Shown here in pieces: positions 1-12,600 of a stretch of DNA of 64,000 nucleotides. Origin of the DNA: Amoebophrya sp. A120 (Eukaryota > Sar > Dinophyceae > Syndiniales > Amoebophryaceae); the NCBI GenBank assembly GCA_905178155.1, contig CAJINV010000003.1, positions 1,825,348-1,889,347 of the forward strand. Reading direction: 5' to 3'. The position numbers and the translations under genes were made by a program. How positions within the stretch are numbered: position 1 is the stretch's first letter; each line of letters opens with the position of its first letter. The notes beneath the pieces were generated by a model, which saw nothing but the letters and a program-made list of their open reading frames with translations, did not search any database and had not been told where the DNA came from.

Positions 1-674
1 ACCAATGCCATCGCTTCCTCAGGCTCTTCGTCCTCGGCCTGCTCTGCGTCCTTCTTTTTTCCATGATGCGCTTTCCACTCGCGGAGGAGCAGGTCCGGGT
101 CGATCTTCGCCGCCGCCTCGTCTTCGCCGCAAAACTCGCCAGACGTGACATATTTGTAGGAGTCGAGGTAATCGAGGCGGTCCTCAACCCACTTGGTTTC
201 GTTCTCTACTTCAGCTTTCTTCCGCCCCGCTACACTGCGCGCCAATTTTGCCAAGCCATCGCTAAGCACCTGAAAGTTTTTGCCTTTTGAATCCGAGCAG
301 AAGAATTCGATTTGATGTCATGGAGTTTCTCAATATCATGGCGAGATGAGCTATGATAAGCAAACGAAAGATCCGGGTCTAGAGCATGAAAAGCAAAAGC
401 GACACATTACCTCATAAATCTTCTCGACCGGAAACCCACACGAGCTCATTACTCCTCTGTCATGAATGTGCGAGCACACGTTCAGCACGATATCAATTTT
501 GCCTTGGAGGCTTAGCACCTTCCCCGCTTGCTCCAGCGCCTTTTCGTGGAGGCGGTAGAGCGGATAGCGCATCCGGGAAAACAAACCACTTTTGACGCTC
601 CACACTTCGTCTTCATAGAGATCGAGCCACGCCTCGATCTCGTTTTCCGAAGCGTCTTTTTTTAACGCTTTCAT
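1..674 (-). CDS. Unknown protein, 5' part (two exons, runs off the left edge)
   Basis: Exon 1 is 674-411 (88 codons, ATG at 674). A 141-bp intron with GTAATG donor and TTTCAG acceptor follows, and exon 2 runs from 269 past the window start with no stop. The junction is phase 0 and the frame stays open on both sides, which supports the join. The visible ~178 residues are mainly helical and charged (segment EIEAWLDLYEDEVW near residue 12, CSHIHDRG near 67, an Asp/Glu-rich stretch near the window edge). I recognise no family. The C-terminus is missing, so length and function cannot be judged. Confidence 0.72.
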
Positions 675-1418
675 GTTGATTCCCTGCGGTCACGGGGAAA
701 TGAAATGGTGGTCAGGAGCTACGGTACAACAAATAGGTCTATTGTTTTGTTTTTTTTTCTTTTGGAACGATATACACGACAAAGGAATGCTCAACATGAA
801 GTATGGGCGGCGATACTCTTTTGCATAAAGATTAGATGTAGATCATGGCATGTTGTTGGCACGGCGTTTTAATCAGCGCACCACAATTGTGTGCGGCGTT
901 GATTCTATTTCGAGGCACGTTTGAGCTAACGAGTGGTGCTGCGTCCCCCATACGAAAAACAATGGCAGACCGACACCGACGATCGTCGTGTTTATACTTT
1001 GGAAAACATGATCAGTCACAATCAACCGAGATCGAGAAACCATATTTGTAGAAGATTTGTACGCTCATATTCATCATGGTCCCTGCTAGGTAGTAACACG
1101 AAACAAGATCCCGGACCCAGCTGTTCCCCTGAACCCAGCTGAAGATAAGCCGACGTAGTCCTGAGTGTGCCGCCGAAACCCAAACCTGGACCGATAGGGA
1201 ATGCAGAGACTTCCCTAGTACAAGCGACACGTCGTGCTCGTGATCGATTTCAGCACGGACACGCACACGGAGCACATCTCGTACGAAGGAAAACGACCGG
1301 CGCGAACAGGTTCTATTTTTCTCCGATTTTGGATTCTTGCGCTAGAAACTCGGTTTCAAATTTCCTTTATCGCCGTCATTTGCGTATTGAAATGTAGGTC
1401 CCTCCTTCAGGTCGTGCT
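675..1418. other. Intergenic, no gene seen
   Basis: This is the spacer between the stop of the methyltransferase gene and the start of the leftmost gene. It holds only short overlapping open frames without a consistent coding look. A T-rich run lies at 739-762. It probably contains the methyltransferase 3' UTR and the promoter of the next gene; I see no distinct motif. Confidence 0.5.
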
Positions 1419-2306
1419 TCACGTTTTTGTTACTACGCAACCTTCATAGCAATACACTGGTATGGATTTGAACTTTTCCACTTTCGTTGGAGCCACGTTT
1501 TCGATAGGCAGGCGAAACACATACGACACAACCTTGCATTTTCTCGTCGTCAGCGCCGTTTCGAGCACATCCACGATGTGCTTCATGCCCTCCGGAACCA
1601 AGTATACGAAAAATATTGTTCCAGTTTCGGCAATTTCTGTCCGAAATCCGCATACATCAGCGAGCAGCAGCTCGGGGCGGAGCGTGTTTTCATTTCCGCT
1701 ATTTGGTGTTTCTGTATCTGTTAAAGTAGTTTGAGAAGATCTTCCAAAGCGCATCGCCGCTAGTACCTGGCCGGCAGCTTTCGAAGACAGCACGGCGCCC
1801 TCTCTGTCTTTGACCAGGTATTCTCCGCTCGTGGCCGCAGTTTCTTCTTCAAGAATCGCCGGCGCAGTAGATGAGGTTGAACATAACGCAGCAGGAGTTC
1901 TTGTCTTGCCGTGAAGTAGCTGACAGCTTTCTAGCCGCTCCTGTGCCTTCTCGAACAAAACGGGATCGTACTCTATCCCGATGGCCGCTCGTGGTAGTCG
2001 GTCCGCAAAGCGCTTGACGAAAGCACCCACTACACGGCCGTCACCGCAGCCAAGATCGAAAAACACGTCACGGTCCGTCACACCCGCGCCCTCCGCGTAG
2101 AAATCCAGCGCCAGCTGAATCACTTCGTCGCTTGTCGGATTAAACGGCGCTAGCTTTGGCCCGGAGCAAAGGGCGGGGTCCCCAATCTTGGGCATTGTCT
2201 TCGTTCCATGATCCGCTGTCTCGGGGGGCGGGGCGCCGTAGGGATTTGCGGCAGCACCACTCGGTACCGGAGCGGAAGAACCGCCACTAGTACTAGGGGA
2301 TACCAT
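1419..2306 (-). CDS. Class I SAM-dependent methyltransferase (FAM173/DOT1-like fold)
   Basis: Single exon, 295 residues, ATG at 2306. Motif I is clear: VFFDLGCGDGRVVG at residues 81-94, followed by the acidic strand-2 site GIEYDP (Glu112), which in this fold binds the ribose hydroxyls of S-adenosylmethionine. A late strand FFVYLVPEGM near residue 235 resembles the VYL-hydrophobic-P motif of the FAM173/ATPSCKMT lysine methyltransferases and their bacterial relatives. About 85 residues of Ser/Thr-rich sequence (roughly 133-218) are inserted between the motif II region and the rest of the fold, and residues 1-45 are a low-complexity Pro/Ala/Gly leader. The fold is seen directly; the protein-lysine substrate is inferred from the family and could be wrong. 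I see no membrane segment or clear targeting signal. Confidence 0.8.
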   Translation of the reverse strand: MVSPSTSGGSSAPVPSGAAANPYGAPPPETADHGTKTMPKIGDPALCSGPKLAPFNPTSDEVIQLALDFYAEGAGVTDRDVFFDLGCGDGRVVGAFVKRFADRLPRAAIGIEYDPVLFEKAQERLESCQLLHGKTRTPAALCSTSSTAPAILEEETAATSGEYLVKDREGAVLSSKAAGQVLAAMRFGRSSQTTLTDTETPNSGNENTLRPELLLADVCGFRTEIAETGTIFFVYLVPEGMKHIVDVLETALTTRKCKVVSYVFRLPIENVAPTKVEKFKSIPVYCYEGCVVTKT

Positions 2307-3652
2307 GATGTTCTGTTGCGACGCTGTCGCTGGATACCACTACTAGTACCTCCGGAAGGTCAATAAACCGCAAGACTGTAGTACACTCAAATGGAAGTGA
2401 TGAGGTGTTCATTGATTTTGTTTTTGTCTAGGAGCACGAAGTGCAACTTCTGCAACTACAGTGCCTACTTCTAATGGGCCTGATACATGATTTGGCGAGT
2501 TGTTTGTGTTCCTCACAAAAGTTTTAGTCAGCGCATATACACACTGTATGTTCCTCTTTGCTGAATTTCGTGATGGTAAGGAGGTGATACTTTCTCTTCG
2601 CTCCCTGGACCTTTGCGTTTGATCGTGGCGGCTCAAGGCGATATCAATGCTGTTCAAGGAGCAACCCACACGACCTCCTCATACGGACCCATTCTGGGAT
2701 AAGGGTGAAGATCACGGCCTTTTAGCGGTTGGCATTGATTGCCCTGCACCAGAAAGAGAAAAGACGTATCGGTCGTGGTTTTATCTTCATTTTCGTTCTT
2801 GCACTTGCACCGCTACTTTCCTACGTTGCAGCCTTGCACCAGCACCAGTAGTACTTTATTGCGTCGCAAACCCGCAAACAAGTGCCACCCTGGTGACGAT
2901 GAAGACGAGAGCAACTGGGCCATCCTCCTTCAGCTGCATCTGGTCTTCGGAACTCCCTATCCGCAGCTGTGCTCCTCCTGGATGGTGGCGTCTCGTCTGA
3001 TTGAATTCATTCGTTCTACTTGTGCTACGGATTGGTAACAGGATCAGTTCAGCAAAAAGTTTTTCATACGCACGCATACGCATGTTCATACGCTTTCGCT
3101 GGCAAGGACGACCTCATACGTTGGTGCCCCACGGCCGTTGCTTACTGTCAAGAACTGAAACAACCGTAACGGTAACGGATGCAACATTCACATTCATCTG
3201 ATGTTTGATAATCGGATAATTGTTAAGAGGATTTCTAGGAAAGTCTGCAACGTCAAAATTGTCAAAGAAAGTTCAAGAAAAACAGACCGAGCAAGTGTCC
3301 ATAGGACCTTGAAGAAGATCACTTAGAGCGGAACCCTACGCCTATAGAATCTCTCGACATTGTACAATGGGACAAAGCTGCAGGGTTCTCGCTAGACATT
3401 CAACTGCATGATGTTGCATTGTTTTGGTAATTGATGGTCTAGTCAGTGCAAGTGCTTCTAGTACGGCTAGGGACAGAGGCGGAAGAAAACATCATACATA
3501 CATATACAATGTGGTCGACACCACGAACAGTTCTACCTAACGTAACCCGCCTCTATCTGGGATGAAAATGAGTGAATTGAAACGGAAATATTAACATCTT
3601 GTTCTCCTCACTCGATTAGGACTACATGGACAACCACATCCTACTCCTAGTC
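2307..3652. other. Intergenic, no supported gene
   Basis: About 1.35 kb between the giant protein gene and the methyltransferase gene. Short frames exist on both strands (for example plus 2647-3038) but none shows a motif, splice continuity or composition like the neighbouring genes. The stretch 3190-3650 is AT-richer and probably holds the 3' UTR of the gene that ends at 3653. Confidence 0.5.
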
Positions 3653-6600
3653 CTACATCACATTTCCGAGTATCGAGTTCGCGGTTCCTCCGATCGAGTT
3701 GCCAACGGACCCCAGTCCCGTAATGCCTTGCTGGCCCAGGTTTCCGAAAGTACTGCCGACACTGCCCAAAGCCCCGGACACGTCTCCGTTCGTGAGCTGC
3801 GTACCCAGGCCGCCCGCAAAGTTCGCCGCATCAACACCACCCTGGCCAGCCAGCTGAGCCCCCTGCCCCGCCAGCGCAGCTGCGTCTTTTCCTAGTCCCA
3901 CCGCGCTTTCCGGTGCGTTGCTCAAGGCGGTGCCGGCGGCGCCGACCGCATTCCCTGCTCCGTGCGCAGCATCTCCCGCGGCGGCGGCTCCCTTTGACAG
4001 AATGTTCTTGTCCTGCGCGTTCATCAAGGCGCTTTGGTGCCCGTCCTCCGTTTCTGGTGGGGGGTTGTGCGCCATGCGCAACTTACAGCGGGCATTCGCG
4101 TTTCGGCCGCAGTAGCACCCTATCAAATGCAGAAGTGTCTGGGTCTGGAAGGATACAAGGTTTGTCATGTTGGAAGGCTAAGGGCAGGGCGTCCCATTCG
4201 TTTATAAACTTAAAACGGTAGCCACCTACCCAGCAAACTCTGAGTGGAATAAGCACGGGCAAAGCGATCTCTACCGAGAGACAGTCACAAGAGCTCCTGG
4301 GACGGCTGCGGGATGAGCTTTGTAGCCATCTGAGTAGGGATAACTTTGCCGGCAGATACAAGGTTTGTCATGCACATTTTGCAAGAATCCTGATGTCTGC
4401 GATGCATGCCCTAGCATCACAGATTATGTGAGGGCTTTCTGATTCCTATGCCGCATGAGAAATGCCCTCTCGCCGTGGCCAAAACCAGACCTCTTTTGCT
4501 GTTCATGCAATACAGATTTTTGGATAATGCAGACGCAGCATCACAAGCTGCAATCTTCCAGACCCAGACATATTTGCATTTGATACACCCGAGCCGCGGC
4601 TCGGTCCGAAATTCGAACATGCACCCGTGCGGGTACTTGTCCTTTGGACAGTTCCGGTCGGACGTCGTGTTACTCAAATGCCCGTTGTTGTCGTCGTGAA
4701 AGGCACACTCGTGATCGGACATCACCTTGGTCGCGCAGTCGTCCCGTAACGCTTTCATGACGCTCTCCTCCTCTTTCGCAAGCTGGTCGCGGAAGTGCTT
4801 CAAGCCGTCCTTCTCCAGGCCGTCGAGAACTTTCAAATTATAGCCGATCGTCTGCCCGAGCGGCATGCCGACGCCCCCGACTACGTGCTCTTTGATCACG
4901 TCATTGGAGAAAAGATCTGCATCTACTTCTGGTTCTGCGAATGAGGTACTACAAGACGCAGGACTCTTGTTGTTCTTCATGTTCATTCGGTCTCCTGCTC
5001 CGCTGGACGCTGTATAAAAGCTGGTTGTGGAAGACGACGACCTCAATCGCGGTGTTGTTCTCGAGACCACGGGTGACGGGGCCGTACCGCCCCCTCCGCT
5101 GACCATGTCTGCGAAGAGCGCACCGATTCGTGAAGACAAAGCCTGGGTTACGCGACCAACCGTAAGCGCCGAGGCCGACAGCTGAAAGGCGGCGCTTAGT
5201 GCTGTCGCGGTGTTACCACCAGATGATCCCGCCATGTGTAGCATGTCGTATTGCGCGTTACCGTCGCTGTGCAAGAAGGATGTCGTACCACCCAGCAAAT
5301 GCGACGCGTCGTGCTCGTCATGTGTATCATGCACGAAGTCAGAACCGGAGAAAAAAGACGATCTTGATACAGTGCCGCTCGTCGGCTTGAGCTCCTGGGC
5401 ACACCCAGACGCCGAACCTTTCACCCATGGCGAAGCGAGCTCATCAGAGGAAGAAAAGAATGTGGTGGAGGAGTACTGGTGCTTTTGGGATCGCCGGCCG
5501 CGGCCAGCAAAACTTTTTACTCTTTGCGAACCCGTATCTTCGTGAAGTGGTGAGATATTTGAACAAGATGATGTGGAAAAATAGTCCACGTACGACGAAC
5601 GTGTCGGAAGAAGAACCGAACCCTCCTTCTTTGCGCCTCTATTCGCGACTGGTCCTCCTGTAGTTCCCGATGTGCTTAAGAAACTACTCGAACCTGCTGC
5701 TGTAGTGCGGAACGTGGTGGAGGGGACGCTGTCAGGTTCTTGCAAAGAACCTCCTTGCGTCGTCGAAGGTTTCAGATCGTCGCCAGCACCTCCGCCCCGC
5801 GCAGCCGCGTCTGCATGATCCACTCCTTCGCGAAGATTCTTCGTAGATCGTTGCGTCTCCACCATGGCAGTGATGTTGGTTGGAAGTCCCATGCTTGCCA
5901 TGGGATTCATGGAGGGCATGCCACCGCTCAGCGGGTTAGACATCATACCTCCTGGCATTCCGCCCAAAGGGTTTGACATTCCGCTAAGCGGGTTCATTGA
6001 GGACATGTACCCCTGCGCAGCGGCGGTTGCCTTCTGTTGCGCGGCTTCGGGGGAAAGCGCTGCGGGGTCAAGACCTTGCTGGGCCGCCAAGGCTGCGGGA
6101 TCTAGGTTCGTCGGCAGGTTTTGCGCCAAATTCGCCCCTGCAGCAGCTCCTCCAGCACCGGGAACTACCGGAGTGGTCGGTGGGGCCTCTGGCAGCTCCT
6201 CTTCCGGCTCCAGGGTTTCCAAGAGCGCTTCGGCGACGTTCTCCTGCTTCGGAACCGCGTGAAATTGCTGCAGTGCGTTTCCGTCTGCGAATCGCATCAC
6301 CCGCTGGTAGTCTTCGTCCTTGATCAGACCCAGGGCAATCTCCGCTTTGATGGTGGCCTCGCCCGGGTAGAGGGAAAACACGCTCGTCGCACTCTTGTAC
6401 GTGGCGGGGATCTGCGTTTCGTCCACCTCGTGGTCGCCCCACAGCGGCACGCCGAACTTGTCGTAGGTGGGCGTCGGCACGGGCTTGGTCACCCGGTACA
6501 CGTTGGTTCCGAGCTCCTGACGGGAGGCGTCGTCGATCAACAAACTCACGCCGCCGGCACAGTCGGCGTTGTCGATCCTTCCGCACACGCAGGCCTCCTG

Positions 6601-9600
6601 ACCCACAGCAGTGCGGAAACTGAAGTACTTGGTCGTCCCACTTCCGCACTCCGGGTCGGCCCCGGCCAAGACAGCGCACCTGTAGTAAAAAGCACCAGAT
6701 GATTTTTGATTCGTACTTGACTTCACTTGCAAGTCATGATCTACAGAAAAAAAAACTCGCGCGGCGTCGTGCCACTTCATGTAAAAGGTTTTTGACTACT
6801 AGTGTCCGAAGCCAAAAAATGACCTCCACTGAGCCTGACTCTGTATGTGCTTACAGGAAAGAAAAAATGGTCAAAAAGAAACTCAGTACAGCTCTGGGGT
6901 TTTCGCGCCTGGTAGAAGCTTCACGTCTGTGGTTCCGTCGCCACATTTGAGGTCCTTGGCGACTTCCTCGAACAGTTGCTTGGTCCGGAACTTTTCGTCG
7001 ATGGTGCCGCCGCCGTTGGGGCGGTCGCAGCGCCCATTGTTGATCGCGGTGACGCATGTGGCCGACGTCACAGGCTCCCCCTCGTGGTTCGCGATGTTGA
7101 CGGCCCCACTTTCCGGCGAGAGCTTGTGGCAGCAGTGGTTTCCATCCTTGGTCAGATGGGACGCACACGTCGCCTCGTCTTGGCTCATTTGGCACAAGTT
7201 TGCCGACAAGGGACCCTCCCCACCAGCGTAGCTGAGGTCGAAACCCCCGGGTGGCTGGGGGTTCCAGCCAAGTGCGGGCGGGTGGTCCACGTCTTCCGCG
7301 GTGTCCAGCGGGGCTTTGGAGGCGACCGTGTCGGTAAATTCCTCCGGGTCGCCGTACCACTGCAGCGTGTCGTCCACATGCGCGTTGGGATCGCGCCACG
7401 TGCGCTTCTCCAGCACCCACTGCGGCTTCGCGGGTGCGGGTGCTGCCGCGGCCTCCTCGCCTTCGCCCGCTGCCTCCGTCTCTGCTGGCGGCGGTGCCTG
7501 CTCCACCCGGACGCGGAACAATGCCTGTTTCTTCAAGTCCTCGCTCTCTTCCAAAGCCCAGTACTGCGGCGTTTCCCCAACCGCGGCAACTTTTTTGTAG
7601 CGGCCAAACGGTGGCTGTGGCTCGGGGGTAGTTCCTCCAGCAGCTCCTGCAGTTTTTAACATTGCTTTCGAACCTGGTGCCGCATTCGCAGAAGCGGTGT
7701 CTCCAGTACCGGTCGCATCTCCCGTGGCCGCTGTGGTTTGATCGGCCGCAGCTGTTCCCACTTTTGCTGCACTTGCTCCTGCATCTGGTGCATCTCCGTC
7801 GCCTTCTGCAAAGTCTGTTTTACTTTTGCGAGCTTTTCTCTCCAACTTTTCGTGTATCGGCCAGTTGCTAGAGGACCCGGACATGAGTGGCCGCTCGTCT
7901 CGGTGCGGGGATGACAGACTTGAAGAACTTTTACTTTCTGAAAGAGCTGAAGCGGTTATTGAGCGCGGGGCGACTTTTTCCACTGACACTTCAAGCGCCG
8001 AAGTCGTTCCCGCGGCGGCCGTTCCGGCTTTAGCTCCTCCTGCACTTCCGCCCGCTGCGTCAGTAGTACCAGTCGGAGTTGCTCCACCTGCACCACCTTT
8101 GCCGTCACCAGCTACCTGTCCGCCCCCATCTGCGCCGGCGCCCGAGCCTCCGTCAGCACCAGCACCAGCTGCTGCAGCCAGAAGCCCACGCGCCGCACCC
8201 CCGGCTTTGAGTCTGAGATCCAGGATTGGATCAGTGCCTCCTTCCTCCTCCCCGTTGTTGAGCTGACACTTGAGGTAGTACGCCGGTGGGCCTTTGATGC
8301 ACGTGGTTTTGCAACGATGCATCAGTTTCGCCAGCTCCTCCTCGTCTTTCCACTGGGAGTTCCATCCCTGCGCCTCGTCGCGCACGTCTTGCTCCTTCTG
8401 GTCCGCGGTTTCGGGGTCGAGCAACTTCGCGATTTCGAACTTGAGTTGCTTCTGCGGATCCGTTTCCAGGGGCACGGAGGTGATCTCGCACACCGCGCGA
8501 CCGGTCGTGTCCCGGGTACCGCCCGGTGCGAGCGCGTCCAACCGCGACCGTGCCTTGGCGACGGTTTGATGCACACTGTCCACCATGTCCTCGCGGATGA
8601 CGCAGTACGATTTGTCCACGTCGGGCTCTTTGCCGACCCAGAACGACTGATCCTTCACCCAGCACTGCTCGTGGCGGGCCGAGGAGGTGTCAGTCCCCAG
8701 GCCCCGAAGCTCCGCATCGTCCATGCTTCCCATTAGCTCGCAACTCATGCCGCCAGCACCTGGGTGGAAGTTAGTTGGACAGTATAGAAAGTCAACGAAC
8801 TACTTACTACAACGCGAAAGAGCGACCAGTACTAACTGCTACCGGTACCGACAACACAAATCTAGCTAGCGCTTGGAATGACTACAAGTGTGAAAACTAC
8901 AACTTCACTCAGTATTTAGTATTTTTTTAAGAGTCCAGACTTGGACCTTTCTACCAGGTCCAGGTTTGGAAAGAATCTCCAAGTTTCTTTTTTATACCTT
9001 TCAACATTTTTGTTTGCATGCCCGCGAAGTCGACGGTGATGCCTTTTTCCGCGTTGTACCCAGATTCCGGTGGCAGGAAGTTCTGGGGCTCCGGGTACAC
9101 GGTTGGGTTTTTTGCCAACACGCGCATTGTGGTGGATGCCTTGTCTGCCGGCCAAGTCGGTACCACCGTCGGGTGAGAGGCCTCGGCGTCCGTCCACTTC
9201 AGTTCTTCGAGCTGCCACGGCGACAACGGATCCCCCTGCTTGCCCTGCACCAGCCGATAGCCCTTAGTTGGCCCCGCCGCTGCGGTCGCTCCGGTGTCGT
9301 CGCCGCCTCCTCCGGTTGCAGCCGGCGGGCTTCGCGGCATCACTTTTTCCCACCAACCCGGCTTCTTCGGCAACGCCAGTGTCACAGATGGCGGCACCAC
9401 GGGATCTTTCGGGGGTTCACCACTAGAATCCACGACCGCAGCTTCAGGCCCGTTCTTCTCGGTATCCGCACCGGCTGCAGCTGGTGTGCCTCCATCGTTC
9501 GAAGCTGCAGTCCCAGTAGCCGCGGCCGCTGTCCCAGACGAGCCTTCTGCTGTAGTTGTTGTCGTGGCTGCACCAGTATTTCCGTCGCCTTCAGCGAAGC

Positions 9601-12600
9601 TTGTGGTCAGTCCCTCTGCTCGCGCCTCCGTTGAGCTTGAAGAACTACTTTGCAAATTAGGTTGCAGGACGTCAGCGGGCGGGCTCTTCAATAATACGCG
9701 ATCTTTTTCCTTGATGGCGTGCATTTGCTCATTGAGCTTTTTTGCAGATGCCAAGCCGACATTTCTCTCAGAGCCTATTTCGAGCTCGCTAGTAGCTGTA
9801 CTGGGCGCCGCCCCCGTCGTTCCTGCACCAGCCACTGTACCTGCACCCTCGGCCGTTGACGCTGCAGCTGCTCCTTCGCCCCCACCTCCCTCTGCCGCCG
9901 CAGTACTACCTGTAGCTGCAGCCGCTCCCGCAGTTCCTCCACTAGCAACGCCTTCTTCTGCTTTTGCTACCTCGGCCTTCGGGGTTGGGTGGAACACGTA
10001 TGTCCCCGAAGCTTCCGGAAAGCTTGCGACGGCCACCTTGACGGCGTAGCTCGGCTGGAGTAAGTCAATGCCTTTGCACTCCGGATCGTACGCGCACTCG
10101 TGGATGCATCGGGTCATCAATTTGTTTCGCGGTTCCAGCTGGTCCGGCCCGAGGACTTTTGGGCGCAGCATTTTCGGTTGGTTCGCCGTTTTGCCAGGAA
10201 GTGGCTTGCCGGGCATGCAGGTTCGGCCGTGGATCTCGAAGCCCTCGGTGCTCGGCGGCGGGACGTCCTGAACGTCGCGCGATTCTGCTTGCTCCTGGTC
10301 GACGATGCTTGCCAGGGAAAACAATGAGCTGAGTGGCGCATTTGTTCCGCTCGATCCGCCCTCATTAGCGCAGTGCCCAGGTTGGTTTGCCGGTATACAA
10401 CAATGACTGACGTCGGTTTCCGTGCATTCCGGGCCGGCACACAGCGCCTCGCAGTTCAGCTTTGGTGTCGTCTCCGGACACTGCATCTTGAACCCATCCC
10501 GCTCCGGTAGGTTCTCCCCGCGAAAGTAGAGCCTGCACGCCATGTTCTCATAAGGCTTCGGGGGTTCTTCGGGCACCTCTTTCTCCGGTAGTTCTTGAGG
10601 CGTTAATTCGTCTTCACCAATGCGCTGTGAGAGTTTCTGTGATATGCGCCGATAGTGGTTGCCTAGCTCCTCGATTTCCTTTGCAAAAGGAAACGCTTTA
10701 AGGTTGTTCACTATCTTGTACTCCTTTAGCCTCTCCCCGACCAACGTTTTGCACTTGACGGACTGAATATCACCATCAGTGCTACATTCTTCGTCAAGCT
10801 TTTGCTGTACGCTCCTCTCGTCTTTTGGTGCATCTCCAGTTCCTGCACCTGTAGAAGCATCATCTGCAGTTCCTGATCCTACATCAGCACCTGTCGTTCC
10901 TGCTCCTCCTGCACCTGCAGTTCCTGCTCCTGCAGCACCTGCAGTTCCTGCTCCTGCAGTGTCTGTTCCTGATCCTGCAGTGTCTGTTCCTGATCCTGCA
11001 TCTGCTGCAAACGCAGTGAATATTTTTTTCCCCGTTCTGGTTGGAGAAGATGCCGACACCAGCGGCTCTTCCGCGAGCACGACGGGGTGGGAAGGACGCA
11101 AATAGTCCTTTCGCTTCGCGCATCCGCTTCCTAGAGTTCCTGATCTCGCGCCGGCCCCCCTCCTCGTTCTCTCTCCCATCGCGGCATACGGGAACGGGAT
11201 CTCGAGAAGACCAATGACGCCTTTCACTTTGGAAAGGTTAAAGGGGTCCATGCTTTTCAAGGAGTCCAAGTTCAGGCTCTTCGCCTTGGTGGAGTCCTCT
11301 CCCGCCGCATTCGTCAAGCCAAGGTCCGCCTTGGTGGGATCAAAAGCGTTCGAACCGACGATATCGACGGGATTGGCCATGGTGCCTAGGTTTAAACCCA
11401 CTGTGCCAACGTTCCCAGTCATCTTGTCCGCCAGACTCTGGACCTGGTAGTTCTCAACGATTTTGATCTTATGTTTGAGGCGAGATTATCCCTTGCAAAA
11501 GTACCATACCGCTATACGGTCGTTGCACCGTGCATAGCAAAGATTCTAATTATTTGAAATTTTGTTTCATCTTGAGTTGATCCACCCAAGAACATGCTGC
11601 TATTAAAGGCACATACTCACATCAAGATCGTTCGCAGTTGCGATGCAGTGCCGGATTTCGCAGCACATACAGTGCGATCATTACGTACTTACTTTTGCAC
11701 GGGATAAAAAATCTAGTTCTGCGTCAGCCTCTTCGTAATCCTCCGGATTCACCGAACACTGCCAGCCTTGTTTTCCCGGCAGCGCTTCGTACTTTCGCTT
11801 TCGGTGTTCGTAGGCGTGCTGAGCCATCAGACCCGCGCCTGCTAGAGCGGCGATCCCGGCTCCGCCGAGCAGCATTTTTTGAGCCAGAGAAGAGTTCTTC
11901 AAGGCGTTGTACATCGCGCCCGCCTTGCCTGCTGCATACTCCGCCGCTCGACGAAGCCTGGACTTCTCCGTCTGTTTGAGTTGTGGGACAAGATGAAAAA
12001 GTGATGACTCTGTAATGCAGGGTGCTGTGGTGTCATCTTGAAATTGATGTCGATCAATACATATGCAATCCCATCGTAGTTCCGTAGTTTGTTCCGTATA
12101 GAAAACTAAACATGAAGAGTCATCAAAAAACACAGCTTTACCGCTTTCTGCAGTGCTAATGCAGTATTTGCGGCCTCCGCTTCCTTTCGCTCGCGTTGCA
12201 TGAGGTCTTTGCTCTGGAGCAGATTCCCTTCTTGCAGGTTTTTGCCGACGTCCTGAATGGCTGTCTTGATCTCGTTCATTTTGTCAATCATTTTCTCCAG
12301 CTTTTCAGCGTCGCCCGTTCGATGCCTCCCGGGTCCACACACTTTATTCACGGCACCTGAGCCTGCCGATGTGCTCCCGGCGCCTCCCAATTTGACGACT
12401 GACGCTGGTGTTCCAGCCCCTCCAGCCAGGGCGCCGGCCATAACACCACCAGCACCAGGAACCGGAGGAGGTAAGGGTGACGGTCCAGCACCGATCGACG
12501 AGCCAGTTGCTGCTGCTTCCGCAGGGCCGGCAGATGCAGGTGGAGCAGCAGCACCTGCAGCCGCTGGAGATGCTGGTGGAGCAGCAGCAGCACCTCCAGC

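Noticed and set aside
8950-11455. CTGGACCTGGTAG at both ends of exon 4 in opposite orientation, as a third introner
   Set aside because: Only 13 bp match, no target duplication is present, and canonical introns with good phases explain both ends.
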